DNA from: Vanrija pseudolonga
Taxonomy: Eukaryota > Basidiomycota > Tremellomycetes > Trichosporonales > Trichosporonaceae
Length of the DNA stretch: 64,000 bases
Reading direction: 5' to 3'
NCBI RefSeq assembly: GCF_020906515.1
Contig: NC_085852.1
Span: 2,356,001-2,420,000, forward strand
Every line of letters starts with the position of its first letter. The first letter of the stretch is position 1. Shown here piece by piece: positions 1-9,615 of the stretch. Under the pieces are notes generated by a model that made no database searches, was not told the DNA's origin, and saw only the letters and a list, made by a program, of their open reading frames with translations. The translations under genes were made by a program, and so were the position numbers.

Positions 1-921
1 ATCAAGGAGGAGATCGCGCTCCTCATGGGCGTGATTGGGGAGGAGCGCCGCCTGTCCGGCGGCAAGAGCGGCATCCTCCCCTACCTCGCTGCCGCGACGC
101 GCGAGCTCCGCATCCCGTCGCTCCGCAACCGCTTCGTCATCCTCTTCGTCATGTTCATCCTCATGAACTTTAGCGGCGCCGTCGTGCTCAACTACTACTC
201 GCCGACGCTGTTCGGCGCGGTGGGCATCACGGGCACGGATATCTTCCTGTACACGGGGTACTACGGCCTCGTCAAGGCCGTCGGCGCGATCACTTTCTGC
301 CTGTGGATCGTCGACCGCTCCGGGCGCCGCCTGCCGTGGCTGCTCTCGGCGTCGTCGTGCGCCGTGTGCCTCATCTATATGGGCGCGTTTGTCGAGATCG
401 CAAAGCCGAGCCAGGGCGGGCTCCACTCGGCGTCGTCGATTGCTGGCGGCAAGGGCGCCATCGCCGCCATCATGCTCTACTCGTGGTTCTGGTCCTGGGG
501 CGGCAACTCGCTCGCGTGGATCGTGTCGGCCGAGCTCTTCCCCATCTCGCTCCGCTCCTTCACGGGCGCGTTCGGCGCCTCGACCCAGTGGCTCTCGAGC
601 TTCGCCGCGACCATGTCGGCGCCGCACATGTTCGCAAAGTGCGGCGGGTACACGTTCATCTTCTACGGCCTCTGCTGCCTGCTCACCTGGGTCTTCACAT
701 TCTTCTGGATCCCCGAGACGAAGGGCATCCCCATCGAGTGCATGGGCCCGCTGTTCGACGGCCCGTCTCGTCACTGCCAGTTCCGCCAGAAGAAGGTCTA
801 CCCGCCCAACGGCATCCCGCCGCCCCCGCCCGAGCTCGCGCAGGACGCCATTGGCCGCGTCGACTCGACCGAGAAGAAGCCAGAGTTTGCCCACGTCGAG
901 AGCGTCCACAGCAGGGTGTAG
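1..921 (+). CDS. MFS sugar/quinate-type transporter, C-terminal part (5' end outside window)
   Basis: The frame is open from base 1 to the stop at 919-921, so the N-terminal half lies left of the window. The visible 306 residues carry Sugar_tr hallmarks of the second half: several hydrophobic segments, the D-R-x-G-R-R loop motif, a W-x-x-A-W..AELFP..LR block and a P-E-T-K-G motif after the last helix. After that comes a hydrophilic cytosolic tail with a run of prolines. This order fits the sugar porter family (glucose, quinate, inositol or similar permeases) in the plasma membrane. The substrate cannot be decided, because the discriminating N-terminal helices are missing. It is tail-to-tail with the next gene. 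Confidence 0.85.
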   Translation: MKEEIALLMGVIGEERRLSGGKSGILPYLAAATRELRIPSLRNRFVILFVMFILMNFSGAVVLNYYSPTLFGAVGITGTDIFLYTGYYGLVKAVGAITFCLWIVDRSGRRLPWLLSASSCAVCLIYMGAFVEIAKPSQGGLHSASSIAGGKGAIAAIMLYSWFWSWGGNSLAWIVSAELFPISLRSFTGAFGASTQWLSSFAATMSAPHMFAKCGGYTFIFYGLCCLLTWVFTFFWIPETKGIPIECMGPLFDGPSRHCQFRQKKVYPPNGIPPPPPELAQDAIGRVDSTEKKPEFAHVESVHSRV

Positions 922-1402
922 GCAGGAGTTGGGTACGGGTTGTTAGTCTTCAAGAGTTAGTTGTCAAGGGGTGGTCGCCGTAGCGCAGCAGTAACAAAGC
1001 ACACACCTCAGCAAGGGGTGGAGGATGTAGTAGTCAGAAGCTCAGTGTCAAAGCGGTGACGGCGATGCTGTCCCAGCAGGATGCGCATGTCCGAAGGAGG
1101 GACGGGAAGGTCTAGAAGTCGGAGGTCTGTTGGCAAGTCGAGTCGAGTGACGCTGAGCTGCTGAGCGCGCCGTGTCCGCCCATCGAGTGGCCGGTGATGG
1201 ACCACCGGGAGAAGTCCTGCGAACCGGCGTCAGCGCGCGCGCGCGCGTCGAGGGTAGCGCTAGAAGTCAGAGGTCGGCAGGCAAGCCAAGTCCAGTGCTG
1301 AAGGCGGGGTGAAACCCGTATGCATTAGTCGCCTCTCTCGAGGCATGTATGAGCAAGTGATGTTGTCGATGCAGTCGTACCGTCGCGGGGCTGAGCGGCC
1401 GC
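922..1402. other. Intergenic, convergent 3' ends
   Basis: Region between two convergent genes. It holds a short GC dinucleotide run at about 1233-1247 and two similar stretches (tctagaagtcggaggtc near 1110 and gctagaagtcagaggtc near 1259), a weak local duplication. I see no gene. Confidence 0.6.
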
Positions 1403-2418
1403 CTACTCGTCGTCCGAGTCGTCCAGCGCGACGTGCGCCGCCTTCTCCTCGTTGGCCTCCTCCTCCCAGCGGGCGCGGTCGCGCTCCTCGCGCGTGTACT
1501 GGGACACGTCGACAGCCTCGCCGTCCTCGTACAGTGCCTCGTCCGACGTGGCCGAGACCTTGGCCGTCTCGAACAGCTGTCGGCCTGGGAGCGAGGTCAG
1601 CGCGATTCGGGACGGTCGCAACCTCTACTCACCGCTCGCCCTTGCGTTCTTCTTGCGCCACTCCTCGCGCTCGCGGGCCGGCAGCGCACGGATGCTGTCC
1701 TCCTGTTGCTTGACCTTCTTGGCGGCCATCTCGGCGCGGAACGAGTCCTTCCACTTCGAGTACAGCGCCGGCGTGAGCGGCGTGCCGCGCGTCTTCTTCT
1801 TCTCCTCCTCCTCGTACGCGCGCGCTCGGGCCTCGTCCGCCTCCTGCTCGCGCACCTTGCGCGAGTTGATCAGTGCGGAGAGCGCCTCGCGCGCCGCGGT
1901 TGCGATCGTGAACGTCATTGCCATGCCGAGCGACTCTTCGGCCTGCGATGTGTGAGCTCACGTCAAGGTGACGGTATCGGGTTCGCGCGCACGCGTAGCT
2001 CGCACTCACGATCTGGTTCAACTGGCCCACGACTTCCTCCTCCTCGCCCTCGCGCAGCTCGCCCAGCTCCTCGTCGATCTCTTCCAGCGCCAGCTCGGGG
2101 ATCACGTCTGGGTATGTCGGCGGGTAGGTGACCACGAGCACGAGTGACACTGGGGTCAGCGAGGAACACGGCGCGCGTACATACATGGGTGCCCTGTGAC
2201 CTCCTCCTCCGGCTCCACACGTATCCTAACCTCATTGTCGCTGACCTCTGAGCGGTGTCAGCTTAGGCGCACGAGATCAACGGCGGAGCTGGACCCACTC
2301 TCAAACTCGTCGGGGAAGATAGACTCGAGCACCTCGAACTCCTCCTCCAAGATTGCCTGGTGGTCTGGGTGGTCAGCTTGTTACTTGGGCGGAAGATGTA
2401 GCTGCGCTCACCTGCCAT
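1403..2418 (-). CDS. GIR2: Gir2/RWDD1-like RWD-domain protein
   Basis: Six exons on the minus strand: 2418-2412, 2364-2299, 2247-2185, 2149-2010, 1942-1633, 1584-1403, giving 255 aa. The N-terminal 90 residues form an RWD domain: E-E-E-F-E-V-L-E-S-I-F-P-D-E-F near the start and the Y-P-P-x-Y-P-D-V-I-P-E-L signature around residue 57. The rest is a long charged helix rich in E, K and R with an acidic end (DDSDDE). This matches Gir2 (RWDD1/DFRP2 in animals), which binds Gcn1 and the GTPase Rbg2 on ribosomes and tunes Gcn2 signalling. That role is family knowledge. Exon 1 is only seven bases; its start is fixed by the conserved frame into the RWD helix. It shares a 406-bp divergent promoter with the next gene. 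Confidence 0.85.
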
Positions 2419-2824
2419 GGCGATGCGTGTTATTGTTGTAGAGAAGTGTAAACAAAGTTGATCTTTTGAACGCGAGTTGGTCGACCAAGACTCGGTCAGA
2501 TCACGGCGCGCGGGGTGGTCATGACGAAAAGTATACCCGGTACCCCCACATAATTCAATCGACACCACCGGGGCCCCGTGTGTGGCAACATCTGTGGCGG
2601 TGTGTCTTTTGTGTGGACTGGAGCGCGACGAACCCTGGCGGCGGACTGAGTGCGCGTCGCGCAGCTTCTCGCCCCACACACTCCTTTGACAAAAACGCAA
2701 GACGACACGTTGGTCAACATTCACGTTGTTTCACGTCGACACCCAACGCTTACCTCCACATCCAACGCTCACATCAACCCCCTTCGTCTGCTTCACCTCG
2801 TCGCTTTCGCAGACGGCAGCCAGA
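2419..2824. promoter_or_regulatory. Divergent promoter between the RWD gene and dsRBD-BRCT gene A
   Basis: Head-to-head spacer of 406 bp. The right end is C/T-rich with few G (2720-2800), like a fungal 5' UTR. No TATA box or named motif is clear. Confidence 0.5.
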
Positions 2825-3761
2825 ATGCCGTCCAAGCCGAATCCCTCCTACGGCAGCCTGAAATTCACAAAGTCTTGTGAACGCCTCGAGCAGTACCTCG
2901 AAGACCAGGGTCTCCCCCCGCCGCACTACAAGATCACCTCGGAGACGAAGCACGCCCATGGCAGTGTCTACACCCTCTACCGCTGCGACCTCACTCTCCC
3001 GGGTTACCCGTACACTGCCAAGAGCGCCCGCCAGAGCACCAAGAACCTCGCCAAGGGCCATGCCGCCTACCTGGGCTACAGTTCTCACCGTAACGTGAGC
3101 GGCCAGGCGAAGGAGCGGATCAAGAAGAGGAACAAGCAATACCTTCCGACTCAACCAGGCGGACTTGACCCGGGCGAGGAGGAACAGGACAAGGTGTTCG
3201 AGTACAACGGTGCTCCGCTCGCGTTCCATGTTCCAGGCCACAATAAGTTGGTGAAGAGCCTGCTGAAAGTAGGTGTACCCCTTACGGTTCAAAAGCTCAC
3301 ATTCTCAGACCAACGGTGGCATTCTGGTTGAGGAGGAAGACGCCGTGTTCCTCATTCTCGACGGCACCGCCAGCCAGCCAGCCCGCCCCCAAGCCGACCT
3401 CGAGCTCCTGGAGCGGATCAAGAGCCGCTACTCGGACCGTCCGATCGTGGCAGTGTCAGTGGGATGGGTCTTTCACAGTGTCCAATACGGCTACCGCCAG
3501 GAAGTTGAGGAATACAAGATCCACACCTCGAGTCAAGGCGTCGGAGGTCAAGAGAGCGAGGGCGACGCCATCGAGGTCGATGACGACTACGGCCACGAGC
3601 CTGAAACACGCAACTCCACCAAACGCGACCGGGAGGTCGAACACGAGGACCAAGTCAGCAGCACGGTCTCTGGAGGTGACGAGGCAGGGATGAGGGTGGG
3701 CCTTGACGACGAAGACCGTCACAACATGCCCCCAGCGCCGAAGCGTCGCCGCGGGGTTTAA
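2825..3761 (+). CDS. dsRBD-like + BRCT-like protein (family copy A, intact)
   Basis: Two exons, 2825-3268 and 3309-3761, 298 aa. Residues about 10-80 resemble a double-stranded RNA-binding domain: a leading helix (LEQYLEDQGLPPPHYK), three strands, and a final helix with S-T-K-N-L-A-K-G-H-A-A, close to the dsRBD consensus S-K-K-x-A-K-x-x-A-A. Residues about 122-220 are BRCT-like: a first strand and helix, an intron, then T-N-G-G, a hydrophobic strand (DAVFLILDG) and the tryptophan helix (VSVGWVFHSV). The tail is acidic and ends in a basic NLS-like PKRRRG. Same plan as the loci at 7571, 17456 and 39164, with the intron at the same spot before the G-G. No function is known to me; nucleic-acid or phosphoprotein binding in the nucleus is an inference. 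Confidence 0.75.
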
Positions 3762-3986
3762 GGAGGGTAGACGCACAAGACATGGTCTCGAGCCTAGCTT
3801 GAGGCGGCTTTGGCAGTCGGTAGGAGCCCATAGTCCATGCAGCTCGTACAATAGAAGTTGCATACCATCAAGAAGGGGTGCTGGAGGGCGGTGTGTCCGA
3901 ATGGCCCTCCGGGACAACAAAAGGTTCCAATTAGGATCACAAAGGTATCGATACAAGAATACTACATAACAAAAGGTTTCGCCAGA

Positions 3987-4190
3987 GGTACTTTCTAGAA
4001 TTTTCCCCCCCATCTTGGCACACGGAGTCCAAAGATGTCAGGCTCGATTTTTGGGATCAGATGTCGCGGTCTGACAGGGAATCGAACGGGCGCCGTCCTG
4101 CTGGTGTAGTCCCCCTTGTGTGAGTCCCCCACTGTGTGATTGCCCCCTTGTGCTAGCCCCTGCCTGCCCACTACACCACACAATCATCCT
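3987..4190 (-). repeat. tRNA-derived SINE-like element, copy 1
   Basis: Read on the minus strand it starts with a box A-like motif TGGTGTAGTGG (4179-4169). A G-rich middle follows with repeated CACAAGGGGG units, then a box B-like GTTCGATTCCC (4087-4077), then a tail ending TCTAGAAAGTACC (3999-3987). Copy 2 shows the same parts in the same order with near-identical spacing. The cloverleaf cannot be closed (the T-stem halves do not pair), so it is not a working tRNA gene. Confidence 0.6.
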
Positions 4191-4672
4191 GCCGGGTTTG
4201 CTGGGCATTGCTTATCATCTGCTCTGGGGAATGGCGCGGTCCACGTCACGTGAGTGCCCATGGGCGTAGGAGCGAGGACAATGGAGGCACAACTGCATCT
4301 ATCATCTTGCATCCTTCCATTCTCTCTCCTCCTCGCCACAGCTCGTTCCAGCGACGAGACGTTTCTGCGCCCACCCACCCAATGCCCTTGTCTTTTTCCT
4401 TCAAACTCACTTCAATCTCTCAGTTTCGTAACGACACCATCTCTTACACGCTTCTCCCGGCCGGCGCGGCCGCTCCCACATGGTCGAGCCCGCCCGCGTC
4501 GTCTATACTCTAGTTCAGGGCTCCATACATAGTTCCCGAATATCGGGCACCCCCCTGTTTGTGGCCTCCCTCCCGGGCGGTCAGGCCGGGATTCACTTGC
4601 GTTTGGTCCTAGCTAGTCCACCCAACTGAACAACTGATGATGCTCATGCCAAATGACGAGCGGCATGCAAAA

Positions 4673-4880
4673 GGTACTTTCTAGAGAGTTTCCAGATTTC
4701 CCCCCCATCCAGAGGATGTCATTGTTCGAGTTGGGATCTGATGCCTCGTATTCATGGCCCGACAGGGATTCGAACTTCAGCTCTTCATGCACGCATAGTT
4801 TCCCCATGGTGTAGGTCCCCCCTTGTGCGTATCCCCCCTTGTGAGTGAACCCTCTGGCCCACTATGCGACGCAGTCATAC
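4673..4880 (-). repeat. tRNA-derived SINE-like element, copy 2
   Basis: Same order as copy 1 on the minus strand: box A-like GCATAGTGGGC (4867-4857), two CACAAGGGGGG units, box B-like GTTCGAATCCC (4775-4765), the shared ATC(T/A)GATCCCAA block, a G7 run and TCTAGAAAGTACC (4685-4673). The distance from the start of box A to the end of box B is 102 bp in both copies. The copies are clearly diverged, so neither insertion is fresh. Confidence 0.6.
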
Positions 4881-5417
4881 GAGTGACAAGAAGGTTGGCA
4901 CTTGGTTATCACTTGCTCGGCGGCGCACTTGCCCCAGAGTGGATTCCATTCACCTCAACCCCCGAGGCGACTGGTCATCGTGCATCGGTGCTCGCAGGGT
5001 TGACACAAGAGCATCCAAGACGTGACCAACATGCGTATAAGGGGCTTACGCGGGCGAGTGGCAGAGAATGCCCTTCAGAGCATGGCAATGGTGTCTCCAA
5101 CTCACTGCTCACGACTATGGGAATGCTGGCAATGAACCTCGTCAACCCGATCAAACATGCAGTGGACACTGGCGCGGTGTGTTATTCCGCTAACCTGTCC
5201 CCTCACCTTCCCCTGGCCCTGCGCCACCACCACCCATCCGTGTACAATCCGCACCTCAATCAACTCCCAATGCCTTCGCGCCGTGTGTGTGCGGCGGTGC
5301 AGGTTACACGAGTTGGCCGCAAGACGGCATCTCTGCCCTGGATTGGCCGTACACACATCCACATCCACATCCACACATCCAACGCTCGAGCTTTAGGTCG
5401 TGTGCGCGTGCTACCTG

Positions 5418-5452
5418 CCCCCCCCCCCCCCACCCCCCCGCCCCCTCCGCGC
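5418..5452. repeat. Poly-C tract
   Basis: Almost pure C run followed by a C/G-rich stretch, just upstream of the TATA box of the next gene. It may act as a promoter element (G-rich on the other strand, able to form a quadruplex) or be simple slippage. Confidence 0.6.
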
Positions 5453-5472
5453 GGCGGATGGCCCATGCACCT

Positions 5473-5478
5473 TATAAG
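5473..5478 (+). promoter_or_regulatory. TATA box of BRCT gene B
   Basis: TATAAG, 95 bp before the upstream ATG at 5568 and 119 bp before the main start. A C/T-rich leader follows, as expected downstream of a fungal TATA element. Confidence 0.45.
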
Positions 5479-5567
5479 GCCACCGCGCTCAGTCAACCCG
5501 CTCTACTTCTTCTTCCCGTTGGTCGCTCTCTTTCACATTCACCACCATCCACACCACAACAAGCACC

Positions 5568-5576
5568 ATGTCTTAG
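5568..5576 (+). promoter_or_regulatory. Two-codon upstream ORF in frame with gene B
   Basis: ATG TCT TAG in a strong context (caccATG). It is in frame with the next ATG 24 bases later, and no intron lies between. The strong start context suggests this was once the real start, later closed by a stop codon, with translation now relying on the downstream ATG. It may alternatively be a regulatory minimal uORF. Confidence 0.45.
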
Positions 5577-5591
5577 CGTCCCCCGGCGAGC

Positions 5592-7053
5592 ATGCAAGCG
5601 AACAAGCGCAGCGATCGTATGGCCAATCCGATGACCCGAACCTTCAAGGGGGCCACGTTCTTCGTCCAAAGGTGTGCCAATCCCGACTTGCTCACCATTA
5701 ATTCAATCATCTACGTGAGTAGATGGCCTCTTAAGACCAGGCCACAGCTAGGTGCTGACGCATGACGAACAGAAAAACGGTGGCAGGATCGTAGACAGTC
5801 TTAGCCATGCTGGCATTACACACATTATCGTCTGTGTGCCCAACTTTGACAATCCCGTGGCTGGCGTGGCTGGCTTCCAACATCCCATCGACGAATCAAC
5901 CTTCGCGCCTCCCACAAACCCAATCTTCTGGGATCTGGAGACTCTACTGCGACACTACGCACCGAGCCGCGGAGCTGTAACTCTCATCGGGGAGCGTAAA
6001 GTTCCAGTTCCCGTGCTTCACTGGCGTTGGCTAGAGGCCTGTGCGGCTGAAGGCCGAACCGAACTGAAGGCAAGCGGCATACCGTTCGGTGGATGGCGTG
6101 TCCACGGCAAGCTCCCGCGAACCCCCCAGGCTGTCGTCGCTGCAAACCAGAAGAAGAGGGACAAAGTCATTGAAAGCGCCCTTGGCCAAACCAGCAGTTC
6201 CACACTGCAGGAGGCTGAGCTGCATATGCAGACACGCCGAACGGCCGCAGCGTCTTCTGCGTCGCCTTCGGCTCCTCCTCCCTCGGCTAGCGTCAGTCTG
6301 TCTGGTGCCCACGGCGCGTCCGCATCAGCTGCCGCGTTGGCCTCTTTCCCTCCTCACTCGGCGAACGGCAGTCGTGCTGGCGCCGAGGAAACGTGGCCGG
6401 ATTACTCACCCGCGCCCTCCAGGCCTCCGGGACCTCTGTTTCCGCCGAGGAAACTCCTGGTCTTCCACAACAAGAAACCTCGGAGGAAAGACCTTGCCGA
6501 ATCTGTGTTGAGGCAGACCCATTTGCGTGCGCCGGAGGCGGCAGGCCCCAGCCTCCGCCCAAGTGTAGCTACCGCGGCAGGTGCGTGGGATGCCGACGGC
6601 GGCTCCGAGTGTGACTCCGAGGACGATCCTTTCCAAGAGGTCGCGCGTCCTGCCCGGATCAAGGAGCCGCTTTTCATGCCCGGGCCGTCCTCGAGCGGCT
6701 CTCGCTCCCCAACCCCGCCCCAGCGCCCGGCTAAAAAGGTGCGCTTCTCGCTCCCCCCTTCGAAGCCGCCCCTCCCAACCTTCACCGAGGTGGTCGAGCG
6801 CAAGAGGAGCGACCTCATCCCGAAGCAGGCCAGGCCCACCAAGGTCCCTCCGGTTGTTGCCGGTCCTCAGTCGGCTCGTGGTGGAGCGGCGGGCACTGAG
6901 ACCACCAAGGAGAAGGAGGCTGTCGTCAAGGTAGAGAAGACCGACCCCGCGTCCCCGCCCGCCAAGTCGGAACCGAAGGGAAGCACGATCAAGAAGGCGG
7001 GCCGTGCTCCCGATGAGCCAGTCAAGAAGAACGTCAAGCGCGAGCGCTGCTGA
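5592..7053 (+). CDS. BRCT-domain protein with long disordered tail (copy B)
   Basis: Exons 5592-5714 and 5773-7053, 467 aa. Residues about 15-137 form a BRCT domain: strand TFFVQ, a helix, the phase-0 intron, K-N-G-G-R-I-V, strand THIIVCVP and the helix W-R-W-L-E-A-C with the W-x-x-x-C signature. The other 330 residues are low-complexity, rich in P, S, A and K, with an RVxF-like K-K-V-R-F at about residue 362 and a basic C-terminus (VKKNVKRER). It is a relative of the BRCT genes at 9.0, 13.7, 14.7, 18.7 and 19.5 kb. It lacks the second intron (after G-G-W) that most of those have. Likely nuclear scaffold by domain type; no specific function can be named. Confidence 0.75.
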
Positions 7054-7570
7054 TCGTACAGCCTGTCTCTGCGCACACCGGCGCTGGCTAAAGCCAAACC
7101 CCCGTTTCCCATTGTCTATATTCGCTTGCTATTGAGGAACTTCACCCACCTCCCTGCTTCCCTGTTTCTACCCGCGCCAGTCTTTATCCCGCACGCAGCG
7201 GTCCTATACCACATAGCTGTAGGAGCCTGTACATAGCCATAGTCGCTCCAAATACCCCCAACGACCTAGTACTATCATCTCGATGCAATCTATGCTCTGA
7301 GTTGTGTGTCAGCCTCATATGTGTGTCAGCCAGCCTGACAACGGCGAGAAGGGAGCCCTGAAGTGGTCCACACGAAACTGACACACACAGGTAGCGGTGC
7401 GTGTCGTGTGTGCCACACTCGCCCCGCTGGCCATCTGTCAGACAGATCCAGCTGGCCGCGTTGTTCGCACTCTTACCCACCACACAAAATCTTCACTTCC
7501 TGCAAGTGCTTAAGCCATCCACCTCATCCCCTCTTTACGCATACCCCAGCAACAGCACCAGCCCGCCACC
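7054..7570. other. Intergenic spacer
   Basis: 3' region of gene B and presumed promoter of the pseudogene at 7571. It contains tgtgtgtcagcc(t/a) twice near 7301 and 7321 and a pyrimidine-rich leader before 7571. No gene seen. Confidence 0.5.
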
Positions 7571-8374
7571 ATGTCGAACCGCGCCGCTGCGACCCAGAAC
7601 CTCCGTCTCACCGTCGAGAACGCTCCCAACCTCCTCAAGGCGTACCTCCACGACAACGGACTCCCACCTGCGTCGTACCACGTTCATTCCCAGCAGAAGG
7701 ACACCCACGGCCAGGTTCACGTCCTCTACCGTGCCACCGTCAAGCTCGCAGTGTTCCCCAGCACGGAAGCCCGCTCCAGAGCACTGAGGCCCTCGCCAAG
7801 GGCCACGCAGCCTACTACCTGTGTGTCAAGCACAACATCGGCAACAGTGCTTCGCCCCCCAAGGGCATCGATAGGCACAGGTGGCTCGCGTGCTGTGAGG
7901 CCGGCGGGGGCCGTCAAGCAGGAAGACGGTAACCCGCCCGCTGCCCCGCAGGTGTTCAAGTACAACGACATCTCCCTCAAGTTCCCCATCCCTAGCCGCA
8001 ACAAGGTGGTCGAGGACTTCATCTTGGTACGTTGTGCTTTCTATGGACACAGCCGAACCCCTTAGGCTCACGGCGGTTGCATCGGTGGCGAGAAGGATGC
8101 CTTCTTCTTCATTTTCGACCTCGACGTTGGCCAGTCCCCCGAGAGCTACGCCGACACGCGCCTTATCGAGCAGATCGAGGCTGGTCAGAAGGGCGGGCTC
8201 ACCGTGGCCCTTTCTGCCGACTAGGTCTTCCGTAGCGGCTACAGTGGCAAGCGTCGCCCTGTCGACACGCACAAGGTTTTCTCTCGCCCCACTGAGCCTC
8301 CCGCTGCCGACAACCGCAGCGCTCTCGGCAAGCGTCACCGCTCCCAGTCACCCGTCGTCAATGGCCATGCTTAG
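7571..8374 (+). pseudogene. Decayed dsRBD-like + BRCT-like gene (copy C)
   Basis: Starts well (ATG at 7571; helix LKAYLHDNGLPPASYHV; strand HVLYRATVKL), matching copy A at 2825. After about 7745 the homologous reading moves from frame 2 to frame 1, giving STEALAKGHAAYYLCVKHNI, the dsRBD end helix. It then returns to frame 2 before the BRCT part (VFKYNDISLKF) near 7950. The family intron is kept (8027-8065), followed by A-H-G-G. In the last helix a TAG stands at 8222-8224 exactly where copies A, G and K have tryptophan (TGG to TAG), and the frame then stays open to 8372. Two frame changes plus this nonsense change argue for a pseudogene. Shortened products remain possible. Confidence 0.7.
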
Positions 8375-8990
8375 GTGTGTAAAATGTAGGCACTGTACCT
8401 AGCATGCATGCGCGAGGAATGAAGCAAGCTGCCAAGTAGTGTATGTCGTTGGCCTTTCTCCAGCGGGGTTGGCTCAAGTGAATGAATGCATTGTGTAAAA
8501 CTTGGGCTGCCTACGTCATCTGCCGTGCTAGAGGCCAGAACAAAAGTTTCACCAATTTTGTCCTCTTATACAGTGTGCCCAGGCAAAACGGGAATATGGG
8601 CAGCTTGAACTGACCCCATACTCCCTCGGTCCGAGGGAGACTCGAACCGTGGAGCCAAAGCTGCGCACTTTGCGAATTGAGAGGAGCCATATTTGTAACC
8701 GGGTCTCCTACTCAAACTCCATGCCACGGTCCGACTCGGCTTGCTTATGGCTCGCACCCACAACCACCCTAGCCCATAGGCCGTGACGGTATGAAGGATG
8801 ATGGGGGGAACAATGGAATGGCATGTAAAAGATCTGCCAGGACAAGAAAGGAGTGATAGTGAACACTGCAAGGCTTCGGTGGCATATTCCAGCGATGCTT
8901 CTGAAACAAAACAGTGGCATTACTCGCCACCGCGGCGCGTATCAAAGGGAAGTGGATACAAGGGGACGGGCCGAGGCTCCCCCAGGCCCA
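8375..8990. other. Intergenic, convergent 3' ends, one tRNA-like patch
   Basis: Between convergent copies C and D. On the minus strand 8702-8610 has a box B-like GGTTCGAGTCTCC and resembles a tRNA-derived fragment, but no cloverleaf closes. Nothing else is recognised. Confidence 0.4.
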
Positions 8991-9615
8991 CTACTTGGAG
9001 CCGTTGACAACGTAAGGGTCCTCGAACACCAGCATCCTGGCCTTCTCGCAGTGCCTCAGCCAGACGGTGTCGATAATGAACGGTGGGTTCTCTTGCGCAG
9101 AGAAGATCAAGAAGAAGTCGTCCAGCTGCCAGTTGGGAGGAGTAAAACGAGCTGCACGTCGATTCGAGGCGCTGAAGTTCGGAGCGGAAAACGCGTTGCT
9201 GTCCGCCTTGGTTTCGACTGCGTGGGGGTCGACTACGATGTGGGTGACGTTGGGCTCGACGGGGCTGGTTGCGAGTTCGCCACCGTGCCGCTGGGTCATG
9301 TTAGCACTTGGAGACGAGACGGCGTCAATGGTACATAGAGCGATGAGACGAGTGTAGATACTAGCGGCGGGGGTATACAGGGTCGACGCGAGGGCACAGA
9401 CCGCTGGAGTCTAACCTCGACGCTTGGAAGTCGACCGGTGATGCGCGAAAGGAGCAACTCACCAGGATGAACTCCTTGTCATAGTGCACCTCTTCTAGCG
9501 GGCGAGACGAGTCATGGACATAGATGACGAGCCCTGCGAAGTAGTGGGGCATCTGGGACTTGAAGTTGTCAACGACGGGAAGACGGCGAGTCGACTCAAG
9601 TCGGTTGAGTGACAT
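8991..9615 (-). CDS. Small single-BRCT protein (copy D)
   Basis: Exons 9615-9463 and 9290-8991, 150 aa. The BRCT spans residues about 22-145: F-A-G-L-V-I-Y-V strand, helix, intron, R-H-G-G, strand THIVVDP, and the helix DTVWLRHCEKA with W-x-x-x-C. Almost nothing lies outside the domain. The intron sits at the family position before the G-G but is long (172 nt). Its 3' end is fixed by a CTAAC branch site 13 bases before the acceptor (ctaacatgacccag) and by the family G-G motif. There is no second intron or tail: the protein stops just after the region where relatives read G-G-W-Q-I. It shares a divergent promoter with the RBR ligase gene. Confidence 0.7.

Larger units (their letters stand above)
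3762..5567. other. Long intergenic region with two SINE-like copies and simple repeats
   Basis: No convincing gene in 1.8 kb. It holds two tRNA-derived repeat copies (listed separately), a CA/CATCCA-rich microsatellite around 5352-5385, a C-run of about 23 broken only once or twice (5418-5452) and the promoter of the next gene. An open stretch at 4823-5701 reads through these repeats and is not a gene. Confidence 0.6.

Noticed and set aside
4823-5701. 292-codon open frame
   Set aside because: Runs through a SINE-like copy, a CA/CATCCA microsatellite and a poly-C tract, then into the leader of BRCT gene B; repeat-driven.
8610-8710. Possible minus-strand tRNA gene with box B-like GGTTCGAGTCTCC
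   Set aside because: T-stem and acceptor stem do not pair; at best a tRNA-derived fragment.
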